Assembly (NCBI GenBank): GCA_963809545.1
Contig: CAWEKD010000005.1
Location: forward strand, 1,550,001 to 1,614,000
DNA: 64,000 bases
Source: Natronosporangium sp035305625
GTDB lineage: Bacteria; Actinomycetota; Actinomycetes; Mycobacteriales; Micromonosporaceae
Reading direction: 5' to 3'
This document shows, piece by piece, positions 25,500-33,678 of the stretch; position 1 is the first letter of the stretch; every line of letters starts with the position of its first letter. The position numbers and the translations under genes were made by a program. The notes under the pieces were generated by a model. It was not told the DNA's origin. It was given only the letters and a program-made list of their open reading frames with translations, and made no database searches.

Positions 25500-26339
25500 A
25501 TGAGCGCAGTGACTCGCCTGCGCCGGTCCGTGGCCCGGACCCGGCTGGCTCCCCTCGCCGCCTTCCCCAAACGCGCCGCCCGGGTGGCCCGGCACGACGC
25601 CCGGGTGCTGAAGACATCGTTACGGTGGCTGTTCACCTCCCGGGAGCACCACAACTACACGTACGACCTCACCAAGCTCAACCGCGACCACCTGGCCTGG
25701 TACGTGGCGCACGTGTGCGACGTGCCGGTCGGGCAGGTGCGGGACTGGTTCGCCGAGCTGGAGGGCGACCAGGCGCTGCGCCGGCACATCCAGACCGCCA
25801 CCGCCGCCTCCGACCGGCGCGGGCTGGCCGACCGCCAGGTCCGGTACGGGCGGCGGCTCGGCTGGTACGCGATGGTGCGGGCCCGGAAACCCGCCCACGT
25901 GGTGGAGACCGGCACCGACAAGGGACTGGGTAGCTGTGTGCTGGCCGCGGCCCTGCTGCGCAACGCCGCGGAAGGTGCGCCGGGGCGGCTGACCAGCGTC
26001 GACATCAACCCGGAGGCCGGTTACCTGATCCGGGACGCGCGGCCGTGGTCGGACGTGGTGGACCTGGTGGTGGGGGATTCCCTGGCCACCCTGCGCGGGC
26101 TGGACCGCCCGGTCGACCTGTTCCTGCACGACAGCGACCACTCGGCCGCGCATGAACGAGCCGAGTTGGCGGCGGTGACCGACCGGCTGGCGCCGGGGGC
26201 GTTGCTGCTGACCGACAACGTGACCGTCACCCGGGTGCTGTCGAAGTACGCCGAGCGCACCGGCCGGCGGTTCCTGGCGTTCACGGAACGCCCCGCGCGG
26301 CACTGGTACCCCGGGGACGGGATCGGCGCCGCTTGGTGA
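25500..26339 (+). CDS. Class I SAM-dependent methyltransferase
   Basis: A 279-residue protein. The SAM-binding glycine loop is VVETGTDKGLGSCVLAAAL, the acidic ribose-binding residue is in SVDINPEAG, and DLFLHDSDHSAAHE looks like a metal or substrate acid pair as in CmcI-like enzymes. The start is ATG 25500 (a TTG two codons upstream is possible). No substrate can be deduced. It follows the esterase by 49 bp and ends just before the tRNA-Leu gene. Confidence 0.78.
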   Translation: MSAVTRLRRSVARTRLAPLAAFPKRAARVARHDARVLKTSLRWLFTSREHHNYTYDLTKLNRDHLAWYVAHVCDVPVGQVRDWFAELEGDQALRRHIQTATAASDRRGLADRQVRYGRRLGWYAMVRARKPAHVVETGTDKGLGSCVLAAALLRNAAEGAPGRLTSVDINPEAGYLIRDARPWSDVVDLVVGDSLATLRGLDRPVDLFLHDSDHSAAHERAELAAVTDRLAPGALLLTDNVTVTRVLSKYAERTGRRFLAFTERPARHWYPGDGIGAAW

Positions 26340-26365
26340 GGCTGGCGGTCGCCGGGGTGATGGGT

Positions 26366-26446
26366 GCGGGAGGGGGGAATCGAACCCCCACGCCCGAAGG
26401 CACAGGTTCCTAAGACCTGCGCGTCTGCCTGTTCCGCCACTCCCGC
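26366..26446 (-). tRNA. tRNA-Leu (TAG anticodon)
   Basis: The minus strand folds into a cloverleaf with acceptor stem GCGGGAG/CTCCCGC, anticodon stem CAGGT/ACCTG around the loop CTTAGGA (anticodon TAG), a long variable arm (TGCCTTCGGGCG) typical of a class II tRNA, and the T-arm GGGGGTTCGATTCCCCC. The CCA end is not encoded. Reads the CUA leucine codon. Confidence 0.93.
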
Positions 26447-26600
26447 GGGCGCGCATTGCAGTCTAGTGCACCCGCCGTACCCGCCCGAAGTGTGTGCGGT
26501 CATAGCGCGCCCGGGGGACATCTGGGCTGGGTCAGGCTGTCACCGTGACCGCCCGTGGCGTGGCATCGGGATCTTGGCGAGGGCTACCCGGACACCAGTG

Positions 26601-28020
26601 TTACGGAATGCCCTGAATATCCGGTATAGCGCTACCCTCGGTGTTGTCCGCGAGCAGCTGCCAGGACACCCAACCCTGGTTGAAGAGGTGGGACAGGGCG
26701 CTCGAGCTAGTCATCCGCTTGACACAGAGCAACTGCTTGGCAGGCGTCAGCAGATCGCAGATCTCCACCTTCTGGCCGGGGCGTTCGATCATGAAGTGCC
26801 GACGGTCGAGGACCTTCCACCCACGGCACGCGAGACTGTCGTTGTAGTGCCTTTCTTCCGGATACTGATTGAGGTCCCACTCCGGCAGATCAAGTTCGGC
26901 GGTGCAATCGGGGATCGCGGTGATCCCCCGCTGCAGTTCAGCCAGGAAACCGGTGTCAACCTGGTACCAGTCGCCTGCCGCTGCGATGTACGCTTGCCCG
27001 TCCAAGACGGTTTCCGTGACGACATAGTGTCGGAGCCGGAGCCTGCGGCCGACAGCCTCACCGGAGGCGTCGTAGGCAGCAACACGCAGCTCGAGGGGAT
27101 CCTTGACCGACCAGTCGGCGATGACTGAGGCAACGGACTCGGCGGTCAATTCCGGTAGTTCCTGGCTCACCCTCTTTCCCTGGCAAAGCACGTAGTGGTT
27201 GATGGTGATCGGTTCTCCCACGTCCGGCGGGGCGAAGGCGATCTGGTGCGAGCCTTCCCTAAGGAGCCGGTCCACCTCCCCGTTCAGCCGGAGCTGTACG
27301 GGCTCATTGCGGATCGGATGGTAGTAGTCCAGGAAGTCGTAGTCCTGTTTGTAGGCATCTGATTCGTCCAGTTGGATGATCTGATCCAGCTTCTCGCCTA
27401 GCTGGGCCAGGCTGAAGTGGCTGATCTTCAAACGCAGACTGTCGCTGCCGGCAGCAGATCCGGCCAAGTTAGGGGAGGGGATTCCCTCCAACTGACGGAC
27501 AAGGGTGTTGATCGGCTCGATCCCAAGTTCATACAGCGGGCCGGCGGTCGGCATGGCGGTGTAGCGACTCAGGTGACGACCCCCCAGGGTGCGGGTTTCC
27601 ACACTCCTGACCCGGTCAGCAGAGACGGCATTGGCGACGACTCGGAGTCCGAACCGGGGATCTACCCAGGAGCGTTCGATCGCCTGCCAGCCCCGCCCGT
27701 AGGCGAGGATGAACCGGTACCCTCGATATGAAATCAGCAACAGGGCGGCGCTGTGGCTGTTGACCAGGCGGCGCGGAAGCAGTTGGGCAATGCTGGTGCG
27801 CGGGATCGTCCAGTGCGACGATCGCATCGTTGACCAACCGCTCAGCGGTGTCGGGTTCGCGGTACCGGACACAGAGGATGGTGGTGTCCACCAGCTCAGT
27901 GATCTGGGCACAGGTGGGGCAGGCCGCCTGTCGGCGGGCGCACCGGTCGAGATCGGCCAGCCGGCCAACGGTCGGTGCTGAGAGCTCAGCGGCGAGCGTG
28001 GCGAGGTCGGCGGCGTACAT
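26601..28020 (-). pseudogene. DUF6119 (TIGR04141-type) protein, damaged, joined to an unrelated N-terminus
   Basis: From about 27770 down to 26601 the frame encodes a recognisable DUF6119 protein: SHSAALLLISYRGYRFILAYG, FGLRVVANAVSADRVRSVET, the GSDSLRLKI motif and DYDFLDYYHPIRNEP. This sporadically distributed family occurs near restriction and defence genes; its function is unknown. The usual N-terminal part is missing. Instead, an ATG at 28020 with GGAGGAG opens about 75 good codons (starting MYAADLATLAAELS) with an ACPTCAQ pair of cysteines, in another frame that runs off at about 27790. This looks like a deletion or frameshift fusion. Two upstream membrane-protein genes form an operon with it. 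Confidence 0.6.
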
Positions 28021-28021
28021 G

Positions 28022-28549
28022 TCAGCGCTCCTCCTGCAAGATCATGTTCAGGCCGTCGTCGGGGTGGTACGTCCACGACGCGCTGATTCCGTCCCAGCTC
28101 GCGTGCTGTCGTCCGTCCAGCGCACGGGTGCCGTCGATCTGGGAGATGACCGCGTCCGGCACGTCTAGTTCTGCGAGAATGCACGCGACCTGAGTGATGC
28201 TGGCGCCGCTACGTTCCTCGGCACCTGCCCCGGTGATGATCAGTGACGTCCCGCCGTCTCCGAGCCTGATGAAGGAGCTGTGAGGCGCACACGTCTCCTT
28301 GGCACTCTCCAAACGGGTCGCTGAGTTGAGGGACCGGGTCACGCCGTATGCGATCGCGATCAGCACCAGCAGGGCAGCGGCTACGCCACCAAGGGTGAGG
28401 AGCAGAGCAGGGCGCTGCCATAGCGACACCGGTCGGCCTGGTGGAACTTGATGGGGTAGGAGCGCCCCGGCCGGGGGCTCTGCTGCTGCCTGATCGGACT
28501 GCTCCACCGGAGCATCGGGGGTGTGGGGGTAGTGGGGATCGGTGGTCAT
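28022..28549 (-). CDS. Single-pass membrane protein, uncharacterised
   Basis: A 175-residue protein from ATG 28549 behind GGAGGTG. It has a Pro/Glu-rich cytoplasmic N-terminus of about 50 residues, one transmembrane helix (ALLLTLGGVAAALLVLIAIA) and an extracellular domain with two cysteines (ETCAPH, QVACIL). No family is recognised. It begins 14 bp after the stop of the repeat-containing membrane protein and ends 1 bp before the next ATG, so it is the middle gene of a three-gene operon of unknown purpose. Confidence 0.6.
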   Translation of the reverse strand: MTTDPHYPHTPDAPVEQSDQAAAEPPAGALLPHQVPPGRPVSLWQRPALLLTLGGVAAALLVLIAIAYGVTRSLNSATRLESAKETCAPHSSFIRLGDGGTSLIITGAGAEERSGASITQVACILAELDVPDAVISQIDGTRALDGRQHASWDGISASWTYHPDDGLNMILQEER

Positions 28550-28562
28550 CGGGCACCTCCGT

Positions 28563-29363
28563 TCAGTTCCGGGTCCAGACACAGTCGCCGGTGAACTTGA
28601 TTCCGACATCCGAGCTGCTGATCTCCACCCGGCCGCGGGAGCCCGGCTCGATCAGGTCATTGGCGAGCACCTCGTCCAGTTCCCCGGAGAAGCCGGACAG
28701 GCGGGCCCAGTAGCAGTAGTCGAAGGATCCGTCCGGTGCGGTGGTCACGTACGTGCCGGGGGCGATCTCGTCCCCGACCCGCCAGACTCCAGGGCCGACC
28801 TCGTCGCCGACGTTGACCGGCTCCGATTCGGACTCCTCCACCCAGCGGCAGGGGCCGGTGAACTCCACTCCGGTGTCGCTGTCGGAGATGGTCACGCGCC
28901 CGCGGGCGCCGCTGTCGAGGTTGTCGTTGGCGATGATGTCGTCGAAGCTGCCGGAGAAGCCGGACAGGCGGGCCCAGTAGCAGTAGTCGAGCGCCCCGTC
29001 CGGGGCCACGGTCACGTACGTACCGGGCGGGATCTCGGTGCCGACCTCCCAGACCCCGGCGCCGAAGCCGACCGGCTCCGGTTCGGGCTCCGGCTCCTCT
29101 TCCCGTGCGACGTCGGAGGCGTCGCTGGTCTCGGACGGCTGGGAGCTGTTCCGGTCGTCGGTGCCTTGTGCCGGACGGTCAGCGGCTTGCTCCGGATCGG
29201 CGTTGTCGGAGCTGAGCGCGACCACCGCGACGCCGCCGACGCAGCACAGGAACAACACCACCGCACCGGCGATCAGCGGGATCAACCAGCGGTGAGTGGT
29301 GCGTGGCGGGTTCGTCGGCGCCGGCATGCCCGGTGGTGGGGTGGGTGGGGTGGGTACGGTCAT
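28563..29363 (-). CDS. Membrane-anchored protein with two tandem copies of an uncharacterised domain
   Basis: A 266-residue protein. A proline-rich cytoplasmic start and one transmembrane helix (about 27-50) are followed by an acidic Pro/Glu linker. Two extracellular domains of about 70 residues (103-174 and 193-263) are close copies of each other. Each reads GVW-VG-EI-PGTYVT followed by APDG, DYCYWARLSGFSG, an AND motif, RGRV-IS-SD and FTG-C-W. Two conserved cysteines per copy probably form a disulphide. I do not know a named family; the domain looks like a small beta-barrel. First gene of the operon leading to the DUF6119 remnant. Confidence 0.65.
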   Translation of the reverse strand: MTVPTPPTPPPGMPAPTNPPRTTHRWLIPLIAGAVVLFLCCVGGVAVVALSSDNADPEQAADRPAQGTDDRNSSQPSETSDASDVAREEEPEPEPEPVGFGAGVWEVGTEIPPGTYVTVAPDGALDYCYWARLSGFSGSFDDIIANDNLDSGARGRVTISDSDTGVEFTGPCRWVEESESEPVNVGDEVGPGVWRVGDEIAPGTYVTTAPDGSFDYCYWARLSGFSGELDEVLANDLIEPGSRGRVEISSSDVGIKFTGDCVWTRN

Positions 29364-29583
29364 GGGAACTCCTTTTACAGAATTGATCAGCTGTGAACCG
29401 GGCTTTCCAGGTTCACGCAGCGTCTACTTCAGCACTGCGACTCTGGTCCAGGCAAGTGGAAAGCGCTCAGTCTCACTGAGAACTTGGGCTAGCAGCAGCC
29501 ACACTTACCTCAAATGTCGCCGCTACCTGGCCTTAGGCCACACTGGCCAGGACAGGGAGAGGTGTGTGGCAGCCGGCGCACTG

Positions 29584-30472
29584 ATGCCATGCCGGAGATC
29601 GCGGGCTGGATGGGGCGGAACTGCCGGTGGACACCAACTGGCGCCGGCGCCACCCGACTTCCCGGCTCCGGTGGTCACTGACCGCCAGAGCCCACTATTC
29701 GATGCTGGGCAGGTGGTGGACTGGCTGGTCAGCACCGGCCGCAAGCACCTGCCGGAACTGACAGTGGAGTTGCGGCTGCACTTGCTCACCGCCCCTGGCG
29801 GACAGCGCGCCCCGATGCCACCGACCACGATGCTGGCCGCGGTCACCGCCCTGATCTGCCTGCGCTACCTGGACGATGAGCCACTCGCCCCACTCGGTGA
29901 CACCTTGTGGCGGGTGGTGGCCGCACCGCGGGACCGGGTGACCAAGGTGGACCAGGATGACCAGCTGCTGCGAGCAGAGATCGAGGCGCTCGGCCCAGAG
30001 CAGGGGGTGCTGGCGGCCCGTCGCCGGTTCGGTGGCGCCGAGCTGCATCCGGACGGTTACCGCTCTGCTGGCGGCGTTGCTGGCCGGCCTGTCCGGCGTC
30101 CGTGAACACGCCGAGTGGTACGGCCCGGTCCGGGCCCGATTGTTGCGGTGGCGGTTGGTGGTCCGGGGGTTACCGGACGCGGAGCTGATGGTGGCTGCCG
30201 GTCCCGACCTGCCTGATCCGACCACCGATCCGGATGTGTTGATCACTCGGCTGCCGTACGTGTCGAAGGAGCAGTCCGGCCGGGAGGAGCAGTTGGCGAC
30301 CCTTGCCCGGCTCACCAGGGAGCTGGCGCCGGGGCGGACTGCGGTGGTGCTCGGCCCGACCGACCTGTTGACCGGGGCGCTGCCCCCGTACCGTCCGGCG
30401 TTCCGGATCCGGAAGCAGCTGCTGGCCGATCGGCCCCTGACTGAGGTGGTCAACGACCTGTGCTGGATGTGA
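29584..30472 (+). pseudogene. N-6 DNA methylase-type gene, degenerate
   Basis: The left part reads DFPAPVVTDRQSPLFDAGQV then VDWL, the end of the N-terminal helix-turn-helix of actinomycete N-6 DNA methylases, followed by the HsdM-like helical region (TMLAAVTALICLRYLDDEP). At about 30050 the frame shifts. The right part has EWYGPVRARLLRWRLVVRGL, the region after motif I, then VLITRLPYVSKEQ where an NPPY catalytic motif would be, and an LAPGRTAVVLGP strand. Motif I is missing and the NPP is lost, so even a repaired protein would not methylate. Both ends are truncated. Remnant of a modification or regulatory gene. Confidence 0.6.
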
Positions 30473-30601
30473 CCACCTGGCGTCGGGAGGGCTACCTGCC
30501 GGACCAGCAAGCCGGGCGAGGTAGATAAGCGCAGCGGGGTAGTACGCGGGATTGAGGACTGCACGCGCCGCGATCGAGTTCATGCCCATTCTTATTCACA
30601 A

Positions 30602-30700
30602 GTGAATAAGCCACTCCAGTTCGAGCGGGAAGCCATTTGGTCAGCGCGAGGCAGAACCTACCGAGTGTGCTACCGGATCAACGGAACATCCGTGAAATGA
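30602..30700 (+). pseudogene. RelE/ParE-type toxin C-terminal fragment
   Basis: A 32-codon stretch reads VNKPLQFEREAIWSARGRTY then RVCYRIN before a TGA. This is the conserved core of RelE-family toxins (GKPL-x-E, LWSARRG-x-YRV-x-YRI). No start codon or N-terminal half is present, and no antitoxin gene follows. It lies in the intergenic stretch 30473-30807, which otherwise shows only AT-rich sequence with an ATTCTTATTCACAAGTGAATAAG dyad and no other gene. Confidence 0.6.
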
Positions 30701-30807
30701 TCACCCTGTGCATAGAACACCAGTAGGACATCTACCGTCACAGGCTTGATGATGTTCCATCGCTCACTGCTCAACGACCACAATTCGTTATGTTGATCCT
30801 TACTGGA

Positions 30808-31992
30808 TCAGTCCTGGCTGCGACGAGGTAGTTCCTTACTCACCTCGTGGAGCGCGTCCCGTAGTTCCGTTACCGGTCGCCCGCGGGGAGCACGGCGCTG
30901 CAGCTCCCGGTCGACCTCGCCGGCGACCATCAGCAGGCTGGGAAGCGAACGCCGCCGGGCCTGGAACGCGGTCAGCGCGATTGTCACAGCGTCGTCCCAC
31001 GCACCGGCCCTCGCCGCAACGGTGCTCAAAGTGAGCCGGGCTTCCGCCATGCGCATCGGCGCACACTCGCTGCCGTCTGGGGCGGTTCCCAGGATCAGGA
31101 CCTGCTCGGCATGGTGGCGGGCCCGCTCGTCGTCTCCGACGAGTCGATAGGCGTCCATCGCGTAGAAGTCCCACTTGTCCGGGTCCACCTGGAAGTGATG
31201 TTCTGGCCGGTGCGGGCGGGGAAACCGGTCGAGCAACCACCGACCCCGCTCCAAGGTGCGGTGCACCTGGTTCCGGTCACCGATCCGGGCCCACGCCTTG
31301 GCTTCCTGCGCCACCAGTTGCACCGCCGCCAAGTGTTTCCCTAGTAGCTGCTGGCCGGCCTGGGCGGCGGTGAGGACGTCCCGGTAGCAGCCTTGGGTGA
31401 GGGTGAACCAGGCAGCCATCTCCCATGCCCATCCACCGATCTCATGGTTGCCGGCTTCCGCAGCGAGTTGGGCAGCGGCCCGGCGGGTGGCTTCGGCCGG
31501 CTGCCGCATCCCTAGGTCGTACTCCAGGCATCCGATCAGTAACGCCAACCAGCCGGCGACGGTCAACAGCTCGGCGTGCGCCCGTAGCCCCACCGGTCGT
31601 CGCAGCAGGGCGCCGACCTTGCGCAGCCAGCGCTGTCCTTCGGCACGTAACGCAGAGGCGTCCTGCCAGCGGTAGGCGCAGCACAGGTCCTCCACCGTCG
31701 CGTGTAGCGATTCGATGGTGTGAGGGGAAACATCACCGAGCCGTAACCGCTCGACCAGCTCCGCGGTTGCTGGATCGCTCCGGTGCGGCAGCGCGGACAG
31801 TTCGCCGTTGGTGCCCAGCACCTCATCCAGACGCGCCACCATTTGCGGGGAGGGAGCTTTACGTCCGTGTTCCAGTTCGTGGATGTGCACGTGGGAGCAC
31901 GGCACCTTGGCGGCCAAGCCACGCAGTGACAGGCCGGCCTGCTGCCGTAGCTGACGCAATCGGCTGGCGAAGAGCGGATTGACAGTGTCCAT
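30808..31992 (-). CDS. XRE-family regulator with TPR-like C-terminal domain
   Basis: A 394-residue protein. The N-terminal helix-turn-helix spans about residues 8-62 (RLRQLRQQAGLSLRGLAAK, HVHIHELEHGRKAPSPQMVARLDEVL). The remainder is helical with A/L/W-rich repeats of TPR type (VAGWLALLIGCLEYDLG, WAWEMAAWFTLTQGCYRDVL). Regulators of this architecture often stand divergent to actinomycete RiPP loci; here it is 223 bp from the graspetide precursor, facing away. It may control that locus through the shared intergenic region, which holds no other gene. Confidence 0.78.
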   Translation of the reverse strand: MDTVNPLFASRLRQLRQQAGLSLRGLAAKVPCSHVHIHELEHGRKAPSPQMVARLDEVLGTNGELSALPHRSDPATAELVERLRLGDVSPHTIESLHATVEDLCCAYRWQDASALRAEGQRWLRKVGALLRRPVGLRAHAELLTVAGWLALLIGCLEYDLGMRQPAEATRRAAAQLAAEAGNHEIGGWAWEMAAWFTLTQGCYRDVLTAAQAGQQLLGKHLAAVQLVAQEAKAWARIGDRNQVHRTLERGRWLLDRFPRPHRPEHHFQVDPDKWDFYAMDAYRLVGDDERARHHAEQVLILGTAPDGSECAPMRMAEARLTLSTVAARAGAWDDAVTIALTAFQARRRSLPSLLMVAGEVDRELQRRAPRGRPVTELRDALHEVSKELPRRSQD

Positions 31993-32215
31993 TGGTGCCC
32001 CATGGAAAGCAGGGTGATCTTAATACTGGACAGGTAAGGGCCCTGGTGTTCGCCAGGCTAGCGGACATGCGCGGTATGAGGCATGTTCTCATTCGATCAC
32101 CAGATCAGGCGCTGTTGTTAGCTAACGCTTTCGCCCATTTCTACATATGGTGCTCAAGGAGCTCATGGCGTACGAGTCATTCCACTCGGCAGCCATCTCT
32201 GGAGGTGATTCACAG

Positions 32216-32548
32216 ATGGATACGGCTGCTCCCTGCTTCATGGAGGACGACCTGATCGCCCCGGTGAGCGCCCGGTTCTCGCTGGCCACCGCATACGAGG
32301 ATCTACCTTTCAGTGAAGAGGCACCCAGCGGCCCCGGCACAAGGCCGTTCGTGCTGCGGATCGCGGGGATGCCCGCTCCTCGGCGCCGTAGCGTGTTGCC
32401 GAAGTCCCGATACTGTCCGGAGCGGCAACTCGCAGTCACCGATGACGAATGGGCACGCCCGATCTACCCCATGGGCTTCGAACGGACCACCGTCGGTTCC
32501 AAGGATGGTCAAGGTAACCCTATGGAGGACTGGAAGCCGGATCTGTAG
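32216..32548 (+). CDS. tgmA: ATP-grasp-modified RiPP (graspetide) precursor
   Basis: A 110-residue precursor. ATG 32216 lies behind a near-perfect ribosome site (GGAGGTGATTCACAG). After an acidic leader comes the family's PFVLRIAGMPAP segment (about 44-55) and RYCPERQLAVTDD. The C-terminal core, about residues 89-110, holds TTVGSKDGQGNPMEDWKPD with Thr/Ser hydroxyls and Asp/Glu carboxylates in the spacing expected for omega-ester bonds. The pattern matches precursors whose macrocycles are made by ATP-grasp ligases. Directly downstream are the remains of such a ligase and the accessory methyltransferase. Confidence 0.8.
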   Translation: MDTAAPCFMEDDLIAPVSARFSLATAYEDLPFSEEAPSGPGTRPFVLRIAGMPAPRRRSVLPKSRYCPERQLAVTDDEWARPIYPMGFERTTVGSKDGQGNPMEDWKPDL

Positions 32549-32559
32549 CCGGAGCTGGC

Positions 32560-32643
32560 ATGACGGTCCTAGTGCTCAGTCCCGAGATGGACCTCACCGT
32601 CGACCGGGTGATCGCGGATCTCCTGGAAAGAGGACGACTGTGA
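32560..32643 (+). pseudogene. tgmB: ATP-grasp RiPP maturase, reduced to 27 codons by in-frame deletion
   Basis: From ATG 32560 the frame reads MTVLVLSPEMDLTVDRVIAD then LLERGRL and stops. The first 25 residues are the characteristic start of actinomycete ATP-grasp ribosomal peptide maturases; the remaining roughly 300 residues (ATP-binding and ligase core) are absent. The stop codon still overlaps the GTG of the methyltransferase (GTGA), the arrangement expected for the intact gene pair, so the deletion removed the interior while keeping both ends. No other ATP-grasp gene is in the window. Confidence 0.7.
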
Positions 32644-33621
32644 TCGAGTGGAAACCGCGTGCGGAGGCACTGGCGGCGGAGTTGAGCGAGGTCGGGGCGG
32701 TGCGGGACCCGGCCTGGTGGGCGGCGTTCGCCGCCACCCCGCGGCACGTGTTCGTGCCCCCGGTTCTATGCCCGGGACCAGTACGGCCAGCCGCGGACCC
32801 TGGTCACCGGAGACGACCCGGCCCAGCGGGAGACCTGGCTGGCGTCGGTCTACCGTGACGAGGTGCTGGTGACCCACTACCAGGTCATCGACGGTGCGAC
32901 GATGCCGGACGGACAGGAGGTCCGGGTGGCGACCAGTTCGGCGTCGATGCCGAGGGTCGTGGCCATCATGCTGGATCGGTTGCAGGTGCGAGACGGGCAC
33001 CGGGTGTTGGAGATCGGCGCCGGCACCGGGTACCACGCCGCGTTGCTGTGTGCCCGACTCGGTGATGCGCAGGTCACCAGTATCGAAGTGGACGAAGCGG
33101 TCGCGGCCGAGGCGGCCCGGCATCTGGCGGCCGCCGGCCACCGGCCCGCGCTGGTGGTGGGGGACGGGGCGGCGGGACATCCTGCTCAGGCCCCGTACGA
33201 CCGGATCATCGCCACCTGCGCGGTCAGGCGCATCCCCACCGCCTGGATCGACCAACTCGCCGCCGACGGGGTGATCGTGGCCCCGTTGACCCTCAACGGT
33301 GGGCTGGCGATCCTGCGGAAGACCGGGCCCGGGCAGGTGGCGGGCCGACTGGACGCGGAGCAGGCGCACTTCATGACCATGCGTCCGGCCGACCCGGCGC
33401 CCGGGGAGGAGCCGGTGGCCGCTATCCCCAGGTTCGACGGGCCGGTGTGGCAGGATGCCGCCCGACTGTGGGACAGCGTGGAGGCCGCCTGGCAGAGCTG
33501 GCAGCGGTACGGCCAGCCGGAGCGTACCCGGATCGGCATCACCGCCCGCGGCGATGGTGAACAGTTCGCCTGGCTGGACGACCCCGACGGTCCACTGCGG
33601 TGGCCGCTGCCCTACCGGTAA
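32640..33621 (+). pseudogene. tgmC: Graspetide-associated O-methyltransferase (PCMT-like), frameshifted
   Basis: The protein starts at GTG 32640 (VIEWKPRAEALAAELSEVG) and reads to PRHVFVP. There a run of five C (32757-32761) puts the rest out of frame; four C would continue FYARDQYGQPRTLV, then ATSSASMPRVVAIML, the SAM motif VLEIGAGTGYHAALL, SIEVDEAVAAEA and DRIIATCAVRRIPTAWIDQL. This is the protein-L-isoaspartate methyltransferase-like family that modifies graspetides. Repaired length is about 326 residues. The extra C may be a sequencing error or further decay of the locus. Confidence 0.78.
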
Positions 33622-33678
33622 CCGCCACCGGGGCGAGGGTGTCACCGCCTGTGGTCCGCCGCCACTGTGCGGTGACGG

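Noticed and set aside
27790..28184. Extension of the DUF6119 frame upstream to a start at 28184
   Set aside because: That frame is Arg/Pro/Ser-rich noise overlapping two genes with good codon bias in other frames.
26366..33621. tRNA-Leu as attachment site for an island covering 26.5-33.6 kb
   Set aside because: The tRNA 3' end points away from that region, no duplicate of its 3' end was seen, and no integrase is present.
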